11,753 nucleotides of DNA from Candidatus Woesearchaeota archaeon (GTDB taxonomy: Archaea; Nanobdellota; Nanobdellia; Woesearchaeales; UBA10200), in the NCBI GenBank assembly GCA_018302185.1, contig JAGVZX010000039.1:1-11753 (forward strand), given 5' to 3'. Positions 1 to 6,183 of the stretch are shown one piece after another; position 1 is the stretch's first letter; each line of letters begins with the position of its first letter. The notes under the pieces were generated by a model that saw only the letters and a list, made by a program, of their open reading frames with translations, did no database searches and was not told the DNA's origin. Position numbers and translations under genes: made by a program.

Positions 1-1
1 T

Positions 2-106
2 TTGCCAGATTGGTTGGTGTCAAGGATAACTGCTGAAGTTCCTCATGTTGCAGAAGTTAATGGCTTCGTAAAATTAGTAGATATGACAGCATACGCACGA
101 AAATAA
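2..106 (+). CDS. C-terminal fragment of an unidentified protein
   Basis: The only frame open from the left edge ends at TAA 104-106 and gives 34 residues, starting LPDWLVSRIT and ending DMTAYARK. I do not recognise the family. It lies 70 bases upstream of larE on the same strand, where LarA or another NPN-using enzyme would be an attractive guess, but nothing in these residues proves that. A T-rich stretch and a separate TATA-like box follow it, so it may not share a transcript with larE. Reading frame is secure because the other two + frames contain early stops; identity is open. Confidence 0.6.
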   Translation: MPDWLVSRITAEVPHVAEVNGFVKLVDMTAYARK

Positions 107-120
107 TTCTTTAATTTTTT
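107..120 (+). terminator. T-tract terminator after the upstream gene
   Basis: Directly after the TAA stop there is a T-rich run ending in TTTTTT (115-120), with no strong GC hairpin. This is the usual form of an archaeal intrinsic terminator. It would separate the upstream gene from larE. Confidence 0.4.
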
Positions 121-133
121 GTTAGCAAGAAGA

Positions 134-170
134 TTTATATATTCCTGATTTTTATGTCTTTATTGAGGGG
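134..170 (+). promoter_or_regulatory. TATA box and Shine-Dalgarno of larE
   Basis: TTTATATAT at 134-142 matches an archaeal TATA box. Counting about 26 bases from its centre puts transcription start near 164. GAGGGG at 165-170 is a good Shine-Dalgarno seven bases ahead of the larE ATG at 177. The lar genes therefore probably have their own promoter with a very short leader. Confidence 0.55.
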
Positions 171-176
171 AATTAT

Positions 177-1049
177 ATGTCTCAGGAAAAACTATTGCTA
201 TTAAAAAATATCTTGTCAGGATACAGCTCTGTGATAGTGGCATTCTCAGGCGGTGTAGACAGCACTTTCCTCGCAAAGGTCGCTTATGATGTTTTAGGAA
301 ATAAAGCGATAGCTGTTACAGCAGATTCTCCGTCTTTGGCAAGAAGCGAGCTAGAAAACAGCAAAAAGCTCGCAGCACAGATTGGAATTAAGCATATCAT
401 CATCAGCACAAACGAATTAAATGATGAAAACTATAAAAAAAATCCAACTAATCGCTGCTATTACTGCAAACGTGAATTATATGTTAAGCTTGTTGAGCTT
501 TCAACCCAGATAAATGATGCCATAAGCAAGGTGAGCAAGGAAAACAATCTTCCTAAAATCAGTTGCATCCTCAATGGCTTGAATTACGACGACAGAAGCG
601 ACCATCGCCCAGGCAATCAGGCAGCGACAGAATTTCAGATAAAAAGCCCATTGCTTGATGCAAAATTGACTAAATTAGAAATCCGCGAACTCTTAAAACA
701 ATTTTCTCTTCCTACTTTTGACAAGCCTGCGATGCCTTGCTTAAGCTCAAGGATACAGTTCAATACATTGATTACTGTTGAAAAACTTAAACAGGTAGAA
801 AATGCAGAAGAGTATCTGCGCAGTTTCTTAGCTACTCTTAGCTTGCCTGCTCTATCTAATGATGTTCACATGCATGACTTGCGTGTCAGGCATCTTGGCA
901 ACACTGCAAGAATAGAAGCAGATATTGATTCATTAAAAATAATCCAGAAGAATGAAGATAAGATAATCGAAAAGATAACCTCATTTGGCTTTCAAAGTGT
1001 GGAATTTGCAGAGTACAAACGTGGAAGTTTGCTGCAGATAGCAGTATAA
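177..1049 (+). CDS. larE: LarE, ATP-dependent sacrificial sulfur transferase
   Basis: LarE adenylates a carboxylate of pyridinium-3,5-biscarboxylic acid mononucleotide (P2CMN) and replaces it with a thiocarboxylate, giving P2TMN, the direct precursor of the nickel-pincer cofactor. The 290-residue length fits the family. Visible: PP-loop ATP motif SGGVDS at residues 24-29; NRCYYCK at 92-98; GLNYDDRSDHRPG at 134-146; KSPL at 156-159; DKPAMPCLSSRI at 182-193; and RVRHLGN...ARIE at 236-247. In the family the cysteine of the KPA..C motif (Cys188 here) supplies the sulfur, either sacrificially or, in some LarEs, through a bound Fe-S cluster; Cys94 and Cys97 are further cysteines, and I cannot tell from sequence which mechanism applies. 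The start has GAGGGG at a good distance. It is the first gene of a larE-larB-larC-permease cluster. Confidence 0.93.
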   Translation: MSQEKLLLLKNILSGYSSVIVAFSGGVDSTFLAKVAYDVLGNKAIAVTADSPSLARSELENSKKLAAQIGIKHIIISTNELNDENYKKNPTNRCYYCKRELYVKLVELSTQINDAISKVSKENNLPKISCILNGLNYDDRSDHRPGNQAATEFQIKSPLLDAKLTKLEIRELLKQFSLPTFDKPAMPCLSSRIQFNTLITVEKLKQVENAEEYLRSFLATLSLPALSNDVHMHDLRVRHLGNTARIEADIDSLKIIQKNEDKIIEKITSFGFQSVEFAEYKRGSLLQIAV

Positions 1050-1108
1050 ATTATATTATTGATTTAATTATAATCACTTAATTTATTGCTTGGGGGCAAT
1101 ATCTAAAA

Positions 1109-1894
1109 ATGAACTTAAAAAATCTTTTACTGAACTTTAAGCATGGAAAGCTTTCACTAAAAAATGCTCTTTCTAATCTGAAGGATCTGCCTTATGAAGA
1201 CCTAGGCTATGCCAAATTAGACCATCACCGTGCTTTGCGTCGAGGATTTCCAGAAGTTATCTTCTGCCAGGGAAAAACTATTGAGCAAGTCAAGAACATA
1301 ACTGCAAAACTATTTGAAAAAAATAAGTTAGTTTTGGCAACTCGTGCTACTCCAGAAATGTATTATGCATTAAAAGATGATGCACAAGCAGGTTATAAAA
1401 ATATATTTTATGATAAAAATGCAAGAATAATTGTAGTTGGCAAATATAAAAAACAAAATAATACTACAACAATTAAAAAATCAGGCAAAAGTATATTAGT
1501 CATGTGCGCAGGCACTGCAGATCTGCCTGTCGCAGAGGAAGCAGCTTTGACTGCAGAAGTTCTTGGCAATCATGTTGAAAGATTATATGATGTCGGTGTT
1601 GCAGGCATACATCGTTTGCTTGCAAATAAAAATAAAATTGAGAAAGCAAACATCATTATTGTAGTTGCTGGCATGGAAGGCGCTTTAGCAAGTGTTGTTT
1701 CAGGATTGGCATCTAAACCAATTATCGCAGTTCCTACAAGTGTTGGCTATGGCTCAAGCTTTAAGGGCATTGCTCCATTATTAACTATGTTAAATTCATG
1801 CAGTCCTGGTGTTTTGGTTGTGAATATAGACAATGGGTTTGGCGCAGGTTATGCTGCTAGCATGATAAATAAAATCAATAGTAAACCTAATTAA
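1109..1894 (+). CDS. larB: LarB, NPN cofactor biosynthesis carboxylase/hydrolase
   Basis: LarB starts NPN synthesis: it carboxylates the pyridinium ring of nicotinic acid adenine dinucleotide and hydrolyses the dinucleotide, giving P2CMN and AMP. It is related to PurE (NCAIR mutase). At 261 residues it has the usual length. Family blocks are all present: AKLDHHRALRRGFPEVIFC (35-53), ATRATPEMY (77-85), CAGTADLPVAEEA (133-145), VAGMEGALASVV (186-197), VPTSVGYG (208-215) and CSPGVLVVNIDNGFGAG (231-247). The cysteine of the CSPG block (231) is at the place of the catalytic cysteine described for bacterial LarB; that correspondence is from memory of the family. TGGGGG at 1091-1096 is a plausible but rather distant Shine-Dalgarno. 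It follows larE after 59 AT-rich bases. Confidence 0.94.
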   Translation: MNLKNLLLNFKHGKLSLKNALSNLKDLPYEDLGYAKLDHHRALRRGFPEVIFCQGKTIEQVKNITAKLFEKNKLVLATRATPEMYYALKDDAQAGYKNIFYDKNARIIVVGKYKKQNNTTTIKKSGKSILVMCAGTADLPVAEEAALTAEVLGNHVERLYDVGVAGIHRLLANKNKIEKANIIIVVAGMEGALASVVSGLASKPIIAVPTSVGYGSSFKGIAPLLTMLNSCSPGVLVVNIDNGFGAGYAASMINKINSKPN

Positions 1895-1910
1895 AATAAC
1901 TTAAAATAAC
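1891..1910 (+). repeat. Tandem 10-base repeat between larB and larC
   Basis: TTAAAATAAC occurs twice head to tail, starting one base before the larB stop codon. It forms part of a 40-base gap made almost only of A and T, which has TATA-like character and no Shine-Dalgarno. It may be part of a larC promoter or simple AT-rich drift. Confidence 0.4.
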
Positions 1911-1934
1911 TATAAAAAATAAAAATCTAAAAAA

Positions 1935-3182
1935 ATGTCAAAAATAATCTATTTCGACTGTTTTTCAGGGATATCTGGCAATATGCTAATCGGCTCTCTC
2001 TTGGATTTAGGCATTGCTGGAGTGAATGAACAGTTTCTAAATAATGAACTAAAGAAACTGAAATTAAAAGATTACGAATTAATGATTAAAAAAACCGAAA
2101 AACACTCTATTGCAGGAACTTACTTTGATGTTCATACTCATGAGACAAACTCGCATTCTCATAAACATTCAGACCATGTCCATACAAGAAATCTTTCTGA
2201 AATAAACAAGATAATCGATAAGAGCAAACTTTCTAAAAAAATAAAAATAACAGCGAAAAAAATATTCCTCACTCTTGCGAGAGCAGAGGCAAAAGTCCAT
2301 AACACGACTATAAATAAAATCCATTTCCATGAAGTTGGTGCAATAGATGCAATTGTTGATATAACTGGCTCCGTGATTCTTCTCGATAAATTAAATTTGC
2401 TTGACAGTGTTTACTGCTCTCCTCTTAATCTTGGCCAGCTTAGCTTTTCAAAAAGCATGCAGGGCATTGTGCCAACTCCAGGCCCAGCAACTTTGGAGCT
2501 AGCAAAAAATGCAGGTATTGAAGTATTCTCTTCAGGAATAAGGACTGAGTTAACGACACCGACAGGTGCAGCTATCCTCTCAACATTGGCAAAAGGCTGT
2601 TTTTCTCTACCGTACATCAATGTAGAAAAAGTTGGCTATGGTGCAGGCACAAAAGATTTAGCTATTCCCAATTTATTGCGCGCAATTATTGGCAATGTAG
2701 ATATAAAGAACTTGAGGCAAAATAAGCCAGAAGACAATATTTTTTTGATTGAGACAAACATTGACGACATGAATCCTCAATTATATGGTTATCTAACTAA
2801 AAAACTGTTTGAAAACAATGCGCTTGACGTCTATTTAACAAATATCACGATGAAAAAGCATAGGCCTGCGCAAAAGCTGAGTGTGATTGCGCATAAGAAT
2901 GATTTGGATAAAATAGTAAAAACAATATTTAACGAATCAACAACTTTTGGATTGAGGATTGCAGAATACAGCAGAGTTATGCTTGACAGGAAATTTGTTG
3001 CAGTGAAAACCAAGTTCGGAAAAATGAGGATAAAGCTTGGCTATCTTAATGGAGAACTTCAGGCAGCTACTCCTGAATACGAAGACTGCAAATCTGCTGC
3101 AACAAAACATCAAGTTCCGTTAAAACAGGTTATTGATGCAGCAAAGGCGCAATATTTAAAACAGACAGGAGATTTACGATAA
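1935..3182 (+). CDS. larC: LarC, CTP-dependent nickel insertion enzyme
   Basis: LarC is a cyclometallase: using CTP it inserts nickel into P2TMN, forming the Ni-C and Ni-S bonds of mature NPN. The N-terminal half has FDCFSGISGNMLIG (7-20), a His-rich stretch at 67-83 likely to bind metal, FHEVGAIDAIVDITG (131-145), and PTPGPATLELA (180-190) followed by LTTPTGAAIL (206-215). The C-terminal, CTP-binding half has ETNIDDMNPQLYGYL (273-287), DVYLTNITMKKHRPA (298-312) and FNESTTFGLR (332-341). In Lactobacillus plantarum the two halves are joined by programmed frameshifting (larC1/larC2); here one continuous 415-codon frame covers both. No Shine-Dalgarno is visible before the ATG; the leader is A-rich. 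The next ATG is only two bases after its stop, so the transporter is in the same operon. Confidence 0.94.
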   Translation: MSKIIYFDCFSGISGNMLIGSLLDLGIAGVNEQFLNNELKKLKLKDYELMIKKTEKHSIAGTYFDVHTHETNSHSHKHSDHVHTRNLSEINKIIDKSKLSKKIKITAKKIFLTLARAEAKVHNTTINKIHFHEVGAIDAIVDITGSVILLDKLNLLDSVYCSPLNLGQLSFSKSMQGIVPTPGPATLELAKNAGIEVFSSGIRTELTTPTGAAILSTLAKGCFSLPYINVEKVGYGAGTKDLAIPNLLRAIIGNVDIKNLRQNKPEDNIFLIETNIDDMNPQLYGYLTKKLFENNALDVYLTNITMKKHRPAQKLSVIAHKNDLDKIVKTIFNESTTFGLRIAEYSRVMLDRKFVAVKTKFGKMRIKLGYLNGELQAATPEYEDCKSAATKHQVPLKQVIDAAKAQYLKQTGDLR

Positions 3183-3184
3183 AA

Positions 3185-3850
3185 ATGAGCATCTTAACTT
3201 TACTCGGACTTGGATTTTTGCTTGGCATTGAGCATGCAACTGACGCTGACCATGTTGCTGCTATTAGCACCATGACAAGCGATAGCAAAAATTTAAAAAA
3301 TTCTGCGATGCACGGCATCTACTGGGGTTTAGGGCATACATTTACTCTGCTTCTAGTCGGATTATTATTGCTTTTATTCAAAATCACAATTCCCCAGAAA
3401 CTTGCTGTTAGTTTTGAATTTATTGTTGGCCTGATGCTTGTCTTTCTTGGTATAAATCTGTTCGTAAAGATACTTAAATCAAGATTTCATCTGCATCTGC
3501 ATAAGCACGGTAAAATAAAACATCTGCATTATCATACTCATAAATCTCAGCATTCACATAGGCATTCAAGAGCTTCTTTTTTTGTTGGTTTGGTGCATGG
3601 ATTGGCAGGCAGCGCAGCGTTGATGCTGTTAGTTCTTGCAACTGTTAAATCAATAGCCAGCGGATTAATTTACATCATGGTTTTCGGTGTTGGCTCAATT
3701 CTAGGCATGTTGTTGATCAGTATTTCAATAAGCATCCCTATTTTGCTTGCAAAAAATCTTAGCAGAATTCACTTTATAATCAGAAGCATTGCATCATTTG
3801 CAAGCATAATTATCGGCATTAGTATTATTGTTAGTATATTAGGGATATAA
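3185..3850 (+). CDS. Nickel/cobalt permease, NicO/UreH-like
   Basis: A 221-residue membrane protein with about six predicted transmembrane segments (roughly 3-15, 45-65, 75-97, 131-152, 160-188, 200-220). The first segment carries GIEHATDADHVAAIS (14-28), which contains the H-X4-D-H signature (His17, Asp22, His23) used by NiCoT/NicO/UreH-type nickel and cobalt carriers. HGLAGSAAL at 138-146 is the second conserved helix motif. A central loop at 102-127 is very rich in histidine, as is common in such carriers, and could collect metal ions. AGGAGA at 3167-3172, inside the end of larC, serves as Shine-Dalgarno. Position at the end of the lar operon suggests that it supplies Ni to LarC. Cobalt transport cannot be excluded by sequence. 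Confidence 0.87.
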   Translation: MSILTLLGLGFLLGIEHATDADHVAAISTMTSDSKNLKNSAMHGIYWGLGHTFTLLLVGLLLLLFKITIPQKLAVSFEFIVGLMLVFLGINLFVKILKSRFHLHLHKHGKIKHLHYHTHKSQHSHRHSRASFFVGLVHGLAGSAALMLLVLATVKSIASGLIYIMVFGVGSILGMLLISISISIPILLAKNLSRIHFIIRSIASFASIIIGISIIVSILGI

Positions 3851-3881
3851 CCATTTACGAGTTGCCTTAATTTTTATATTT

Positions 3882-4094
3882 CTAAAGCGATGGTGTCCAC
3901 GCCGGCGAGCACGCGTTAAGATTATGTGAAGAGTTGTTCCTCCTCTACGTTTGGCGGTTGTAAATGTGATGTTAGAGAAGCACTGCGTGTTGTGATAATT
4001 GAAGAGAAGTTGGATAGTTTTGCCCGTCGCAACTTGAACTGTGTTTTTAGAATTATGCTCGCCTACATTGGCTGTGGACACCATCGCTTTTTAG
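3882..4094 (+). ncRNA. Structured RNA, copy 1 of an unrecognised family
   Basis: The ends form a long helix: AAAGCGATGGTGTCCAC (3884-3900) pairs perfectly with 4074-4090; GCC 3901-3903 pairs with GGC 4070-4072; a one-sided bulge TACATT (4064-4069) follows; GGCGAGCA (3904-3911) pairs with 4056-4063. Inside, GTTGT (3933-3937) can pair with GCAAC (4029-4033), using a U-G pair that exists only if the + strand is the RNA. Blocks AAGAGTTG (3929-3936), TCCTCCTCTACG (3938-3949), TGCGTG (3984-3989) and TTGCCCGTCGCAAC (4020-4033) recur exactly in copy 2. TTTTT (4088-4092) begins within the outer end of the closing helix, as in an archaeal T-tract terminator. It starts 31 bases after the nickel permease, so it may be a processed 3' end of the lar transcript or a separate gene. 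I cannot match it to RNase P RNA, SRP RNA, a known riboswitch or a ribozyme. Confidence 0.8.
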
Positions 4095-4130
4095 GTAAAT
4101 TAGGGTTTAATTATGCTTTATCTATTTGCA

Positions 4131-4574
4131 CTATTTCTTCCAGATTACCTTGTCATGCTGATGTATCTCATGGATCTTGTGGACAGGTATGAACACATCC
4201 TTACCTTTCTCTTCAAAGACAATAAAATTGTGCTCTATTCTTTTTATCTTATGGTGCTGGATGATATGGTGTTTTTGTGAAGCTTCATCAAAATATTTTA
4301 TCTTGAAATCTTTTTCCTTGTCATGCTTATGGCTTACGATTTCATGCAATATCTCCATTGTTTTTTGTATCTTTGCAGCAAACGGGTCAAACTCTTTAAA
4401 GATAACTCCTGTAAGTGTCATTATTGTCAACCCTATAAATAAAGAAACAAAAGCATTTTCGATAACAGGCGTCATATCTAATACTGCCCATAATCCTCTC
4501 CAGAAAAATATGACTCCTGTCAATACGACTAATGCTCCTAAATAATGCTTATCTGTTTCAGATATCTTATACAT
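4131..4574 (-). CDS. Two-TM protein with DUF504/UPF0248-like C-terminus
   Basis: 147 residues. Two hydrophobic helices (about 11-31 and 39-59) anchor it in the membrane. A charged, His-rich linker follows, then a small domain from about 88 to the end. The tail IPVHKIHEIHQHDKVIWKK (129-147) matches the IPYHRI..I...G.VIW.R ending of DUF504/UPF0248 (the MJ1316 family, which has been proposed to recognise RNA ends). The match rests on this pattern alone, and function is unknown. ACCTC at 4580-4584 gives a GAGGT Shine-Dalgarno about five bases ahead of the ATG. It is convergent with the RNA at 3882-4094, ending 36 bases from it, and stands as a single gene with its own promoter. Confidence 0.75.
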   Translation of the reverse strand: MYKISETDKHYLGALVVLTGVIFFWRGLWAVLDMTPVIENAFVSLFIGLTIMTLTGVIFKEFDPFAAKIQKTMEILHEIVSHKHDKEKDFKIKYFDEASQKHHIIQHHKIKRIEHNFIVFEEKGKDVFIPVHKIHEIHQHDKVIWKK

Positions 4575-4632
4575 ATTTTACCTCTTTTTTCAGTAATGAT
4601 AATAATATTCTTTATATTATAATGCATAGCTC

Positions 4633-4641
4633 TTATATAAA
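4633..4641 (-). promoter_or_regulatory. TATA box of the two-TM DUF504-like gene
   Basis: On the minus strand this reads TTTATATAA, a near-ideal archaeal TATA box. Transcription would begin near 4610 and give a leader of about 36 bases before the ATG at 4574. Confidence 0.6.
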
Positions 4642-4642
4642 C

Positions 4643-4656
4643 CTTATTGCAATAAG
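4643..4656. promoter_or_regulatory. Perfect 14-base palindrome next to the TATA box
   Basis: CTTATTGCAATAAG is a perfect palindrome. It lies directly upstream of the TATA/BRE of the minus-strand gene at 4131-4574, where a dimeric regulator would act. It also lies 12 bases past the stop of the flavoprotein gene, so a role in its 3' end is the alternative. Confidence 0.35.
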
Positions 4657-4670
4657 ATTAGAAAAAATCT
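4655..4670 (-). terminator. Hairpin/T-tract at the end of the NDH-2-like gene
   Basis: On the minus strand the stretch beginning at the stop codon reads AGATTTTTTCTAATCT: a T6 run between arms AGATT and AATCT. It is a plausible T-rich transcription end for the gene at 4669-5940. Confidence 0.4.
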
Positions 4671-5940
4671 ACAGCCTGATCTTCCACATATATTCTTTCT
4701 CGATATAATCCTTCATTTTCATCATCCAGTATCCTCTAAACCAGAAGCTCTTCCAGACAAACAATCCCATTTTCTTTCCGAGTGAGATCAGCACAGGAGT
4801 TTCCTTTGGCTTATAGCTTTTAAATATGTTTTTTTCATTTGCAGCTCTATTGATATTCTCAGCAACAATAACTGCTTGCATTAATGCGTTCTGCGCAGTC
4901 TTTAATGCTCTCTTTCCCGTTTTTTGATCGCTATAATTCATGCAATCCCCAACTGCATAAATATTTTGGTCAGAGACAGACTGCAAATAACTGTTTACTT
5001 TTATGCCATAATCATCTTGCTCAATTTTTATCTTGTTCAATAATTTATTTGCTTTGATGCCTCCTGCCCAGATGACTGTATCTGCTTTGATTATCTCTCC
5101 GCTCTTCAACACAAGCAGCTGATTTTTTGCCTGCACGACAGGTGAATTTAATCTTAATTCAATTCCATGCTCTGCCATGTAATGCTCGCAGAACTTTTGG
5201 ACATTAGCAGGAAATCCAGGGACCAGATGCTCTAATGCCTGTATGATCATGACAGAAAACTTTTCTCGAGGAATACTATTTTGCCTGCAAACATTGTCTA
5301 GATGGTCTTTTAATTCGCATGCAAGCTCTACTCCAGTTACTCCTCCGCCAAGAATAACAAGTCTGTGAAGCTGTTTATCTTTATTTGCCATTGAAGTAAT
5401 TACGTCCTGCAGATGTTCATAGATGGCTGCTGCATTTTCCTTTGTTTTCAATGCAAATGCATTCTTCTGTATTCCTTTTATATCATAGAAATTCACTTCA
5501 CTGCCTAATGCAAGAACAAGAAAATCATAGGGGATAGTATTTGCTGCCTTATTGTTCTTATTTAATCTCTTATCTTTCTTTGTACTAACTATCTTTTTCT
5601 TTACATCAATATCCACTATTTTTTCTTGGATATATTTGATTCCTTTCCTTATATAAATAACACTTAATGGTTCACATACTGCTTGCGCAGAAGTTTCTCC
5701 TGTTGCAACCGAATACAAAGCAGGAACAAATGTATGGCAGTCTGCGCTGTCTATTACAACTATCTCTATCGCTTCTCCGCAGTTCTTTCTCAGCTTTTCA
5801 GCTACCCTTAATCCTCCAAATCCAGAGCCTGCAATTACAACACTCTTTTTTGCAGTCAATGCAGGTTGTGCAGGCATTGATTGGATTGTTGTTGATTGTG
5901 TTTTTGCTGATTGTTGCACAGGTGTTTGTAAAGAATCCAT
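4669..5940 (-). CDS. Type-II NADH dehydrogenase-like flavoprotein
   Basis: A 423-residue two-dinucleotide-binding flavoprotein. The FAD site is GSGFGGLRVAEKL (38-50). HTFVPALYSVATGE (69-82) and YDFLVLALGSEVNF (138-151) are typical of NDH-2. The NAD(P)H site is LGGGVTGVELACEL (197-210), and the second FAD contact is IYAVGDCMNY (327-336). The C-terminal part (about 385-423) is rich in aromatic and basic residues (FVWKSFWFRGYW), as in the amphipathic helices that hold NDH-2 on the membrane. NDH-2 oxidises NADH and passes electrons to a quinone without pumping protons; sulfide:quinone oxidoreductase or another pyridine-nucleotide disulfide-family enzyme cannot be excluded. An unusual Gln/Ser/Thr-rich tail of about 30 residues precedes the Rossmann fold. 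GAGGT (5946-5950) supports this start over the internal Met22. Confidence 0.82.
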   Translation of the reverse strand: MDSLQTPVQQSAKTQSTTIQSMPAQPALTAKKSVVIAGSGFGGLRVAEKLRKNCGEAIEIVVIDSADCHTFVPALYSVATGETSAQAVCEPLSVIYIRKGIKYIQEKIVDIDVKKKIVSTKKDKRLNKNNKAANTIPYDFLVLALGSEVNFYDIKGIQKNAFALKTKENAAAIYEHLQDVITSMANKDKQLHRLVILGGGVTGVELACELKDHLDNVCRQNSIPREKFSVMIIQALEHLVPGFPANVQKFCEHYMAEHGIELRLNSPVVQAKNQLLVLKSGEIIKADTVIWAGGIKANKLLNKIKIEQDDYGIKVNSYLQSVSDQNIYAVGDCMNYSDQKTGKRALKTAQNALMQAVIVAENINRAANEKNIFKSYKPKETPVLISLGKKMGLFVWKSFWFRGYWMMKMKDYIEKEYMWKIRL

Positions 5941-6045
5941 GGCATACCTCTTTATTCTAATGGAAAATCTGCCTCTAAATTGTAATAAACCCTCTGTTAT
6001 AACCTATTCCTCATCTATTTAGCTGTCTTTTGATTTATTGCACTA

Positions 6046-6055
6046 TTATATAAAC
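6046..6055 (-). promoter_or_regulatory. TATA box of the NDH-2-like gene
   Basis: The minus strand reads GTTTATATAA. Transcription would start near 6023 and leave a leader of about 80 bases before the ATG at 5940. It lies in the 243-base divergent gap shared with the GAPDH gene. Confidence 0.45.
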
Positions 6056-6098
6056 TTTTATGAAAAATTTTATAAACACAATAATACCTAAGCTGTTA

Positions 6099-6140
6099 TA
6101 AGCAGATAAATTAAATAGTATCTGTGCTTAAAATATATAT
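6099..6140 (+). promoter_or_regulatory. GAPDH promoter with adjoining inverted repeat
   Basis: TAAGCAGATA (6099-6108) and TATCTGTGCTTA (6119-6130) form an imperfect inverted repeat with two extra bases in the right arm. It abuts the TATA-like AAATATATAT at 6131-6140. Transcription from that box would start near 6162, giving a leader of about 20 bases that contains the Shine-Dalgarno. The repeat is well placed to be an operator. A second TATA-like element, TTTTATAAA (6068-6076), lies further upstream. Confidence 0.45.
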
Positions 6141-6183
6141 CTAATTAAAATAGCAAAATAAAAAAAACATCGAGGTGGATCAG

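Noticed and set aside
3882..4094. Reading the pair of elements as a MITE or other transposon with terminal inverted repeats
   Set aside because: The terminal repeats differ between copies but change in matched pairs, the bulge position is kept, internal blocks are conserved, and no clear target-site duplication is seen. A mobile origin is not fully excluded.
3882..4094. NiCo-type riboswitch for the nickel genes
   Set aside because: It lies downstream of the nickel permease, is about twice the length of a NiCo riboswitch, and its second copy is not next to a nickel gene.
3839..4192. Overlapping reading frames on both strands across RNA copy 1, with potential proteins of about 80-90 residues
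   Set aside because: They run through both arms of the closing helix and the conserved blocks, have no convincing ribosome sites or domain features, and the equivalent frames are not kept in copy 2.
6175..6183. GTG at 6175 as the start of gap
   Set aside because: It lies within the GAGGTGG ribosome site; the ATG at 6184 has the correct spacing and gives the usual N-terminus MVKVAINGFGRIGR.
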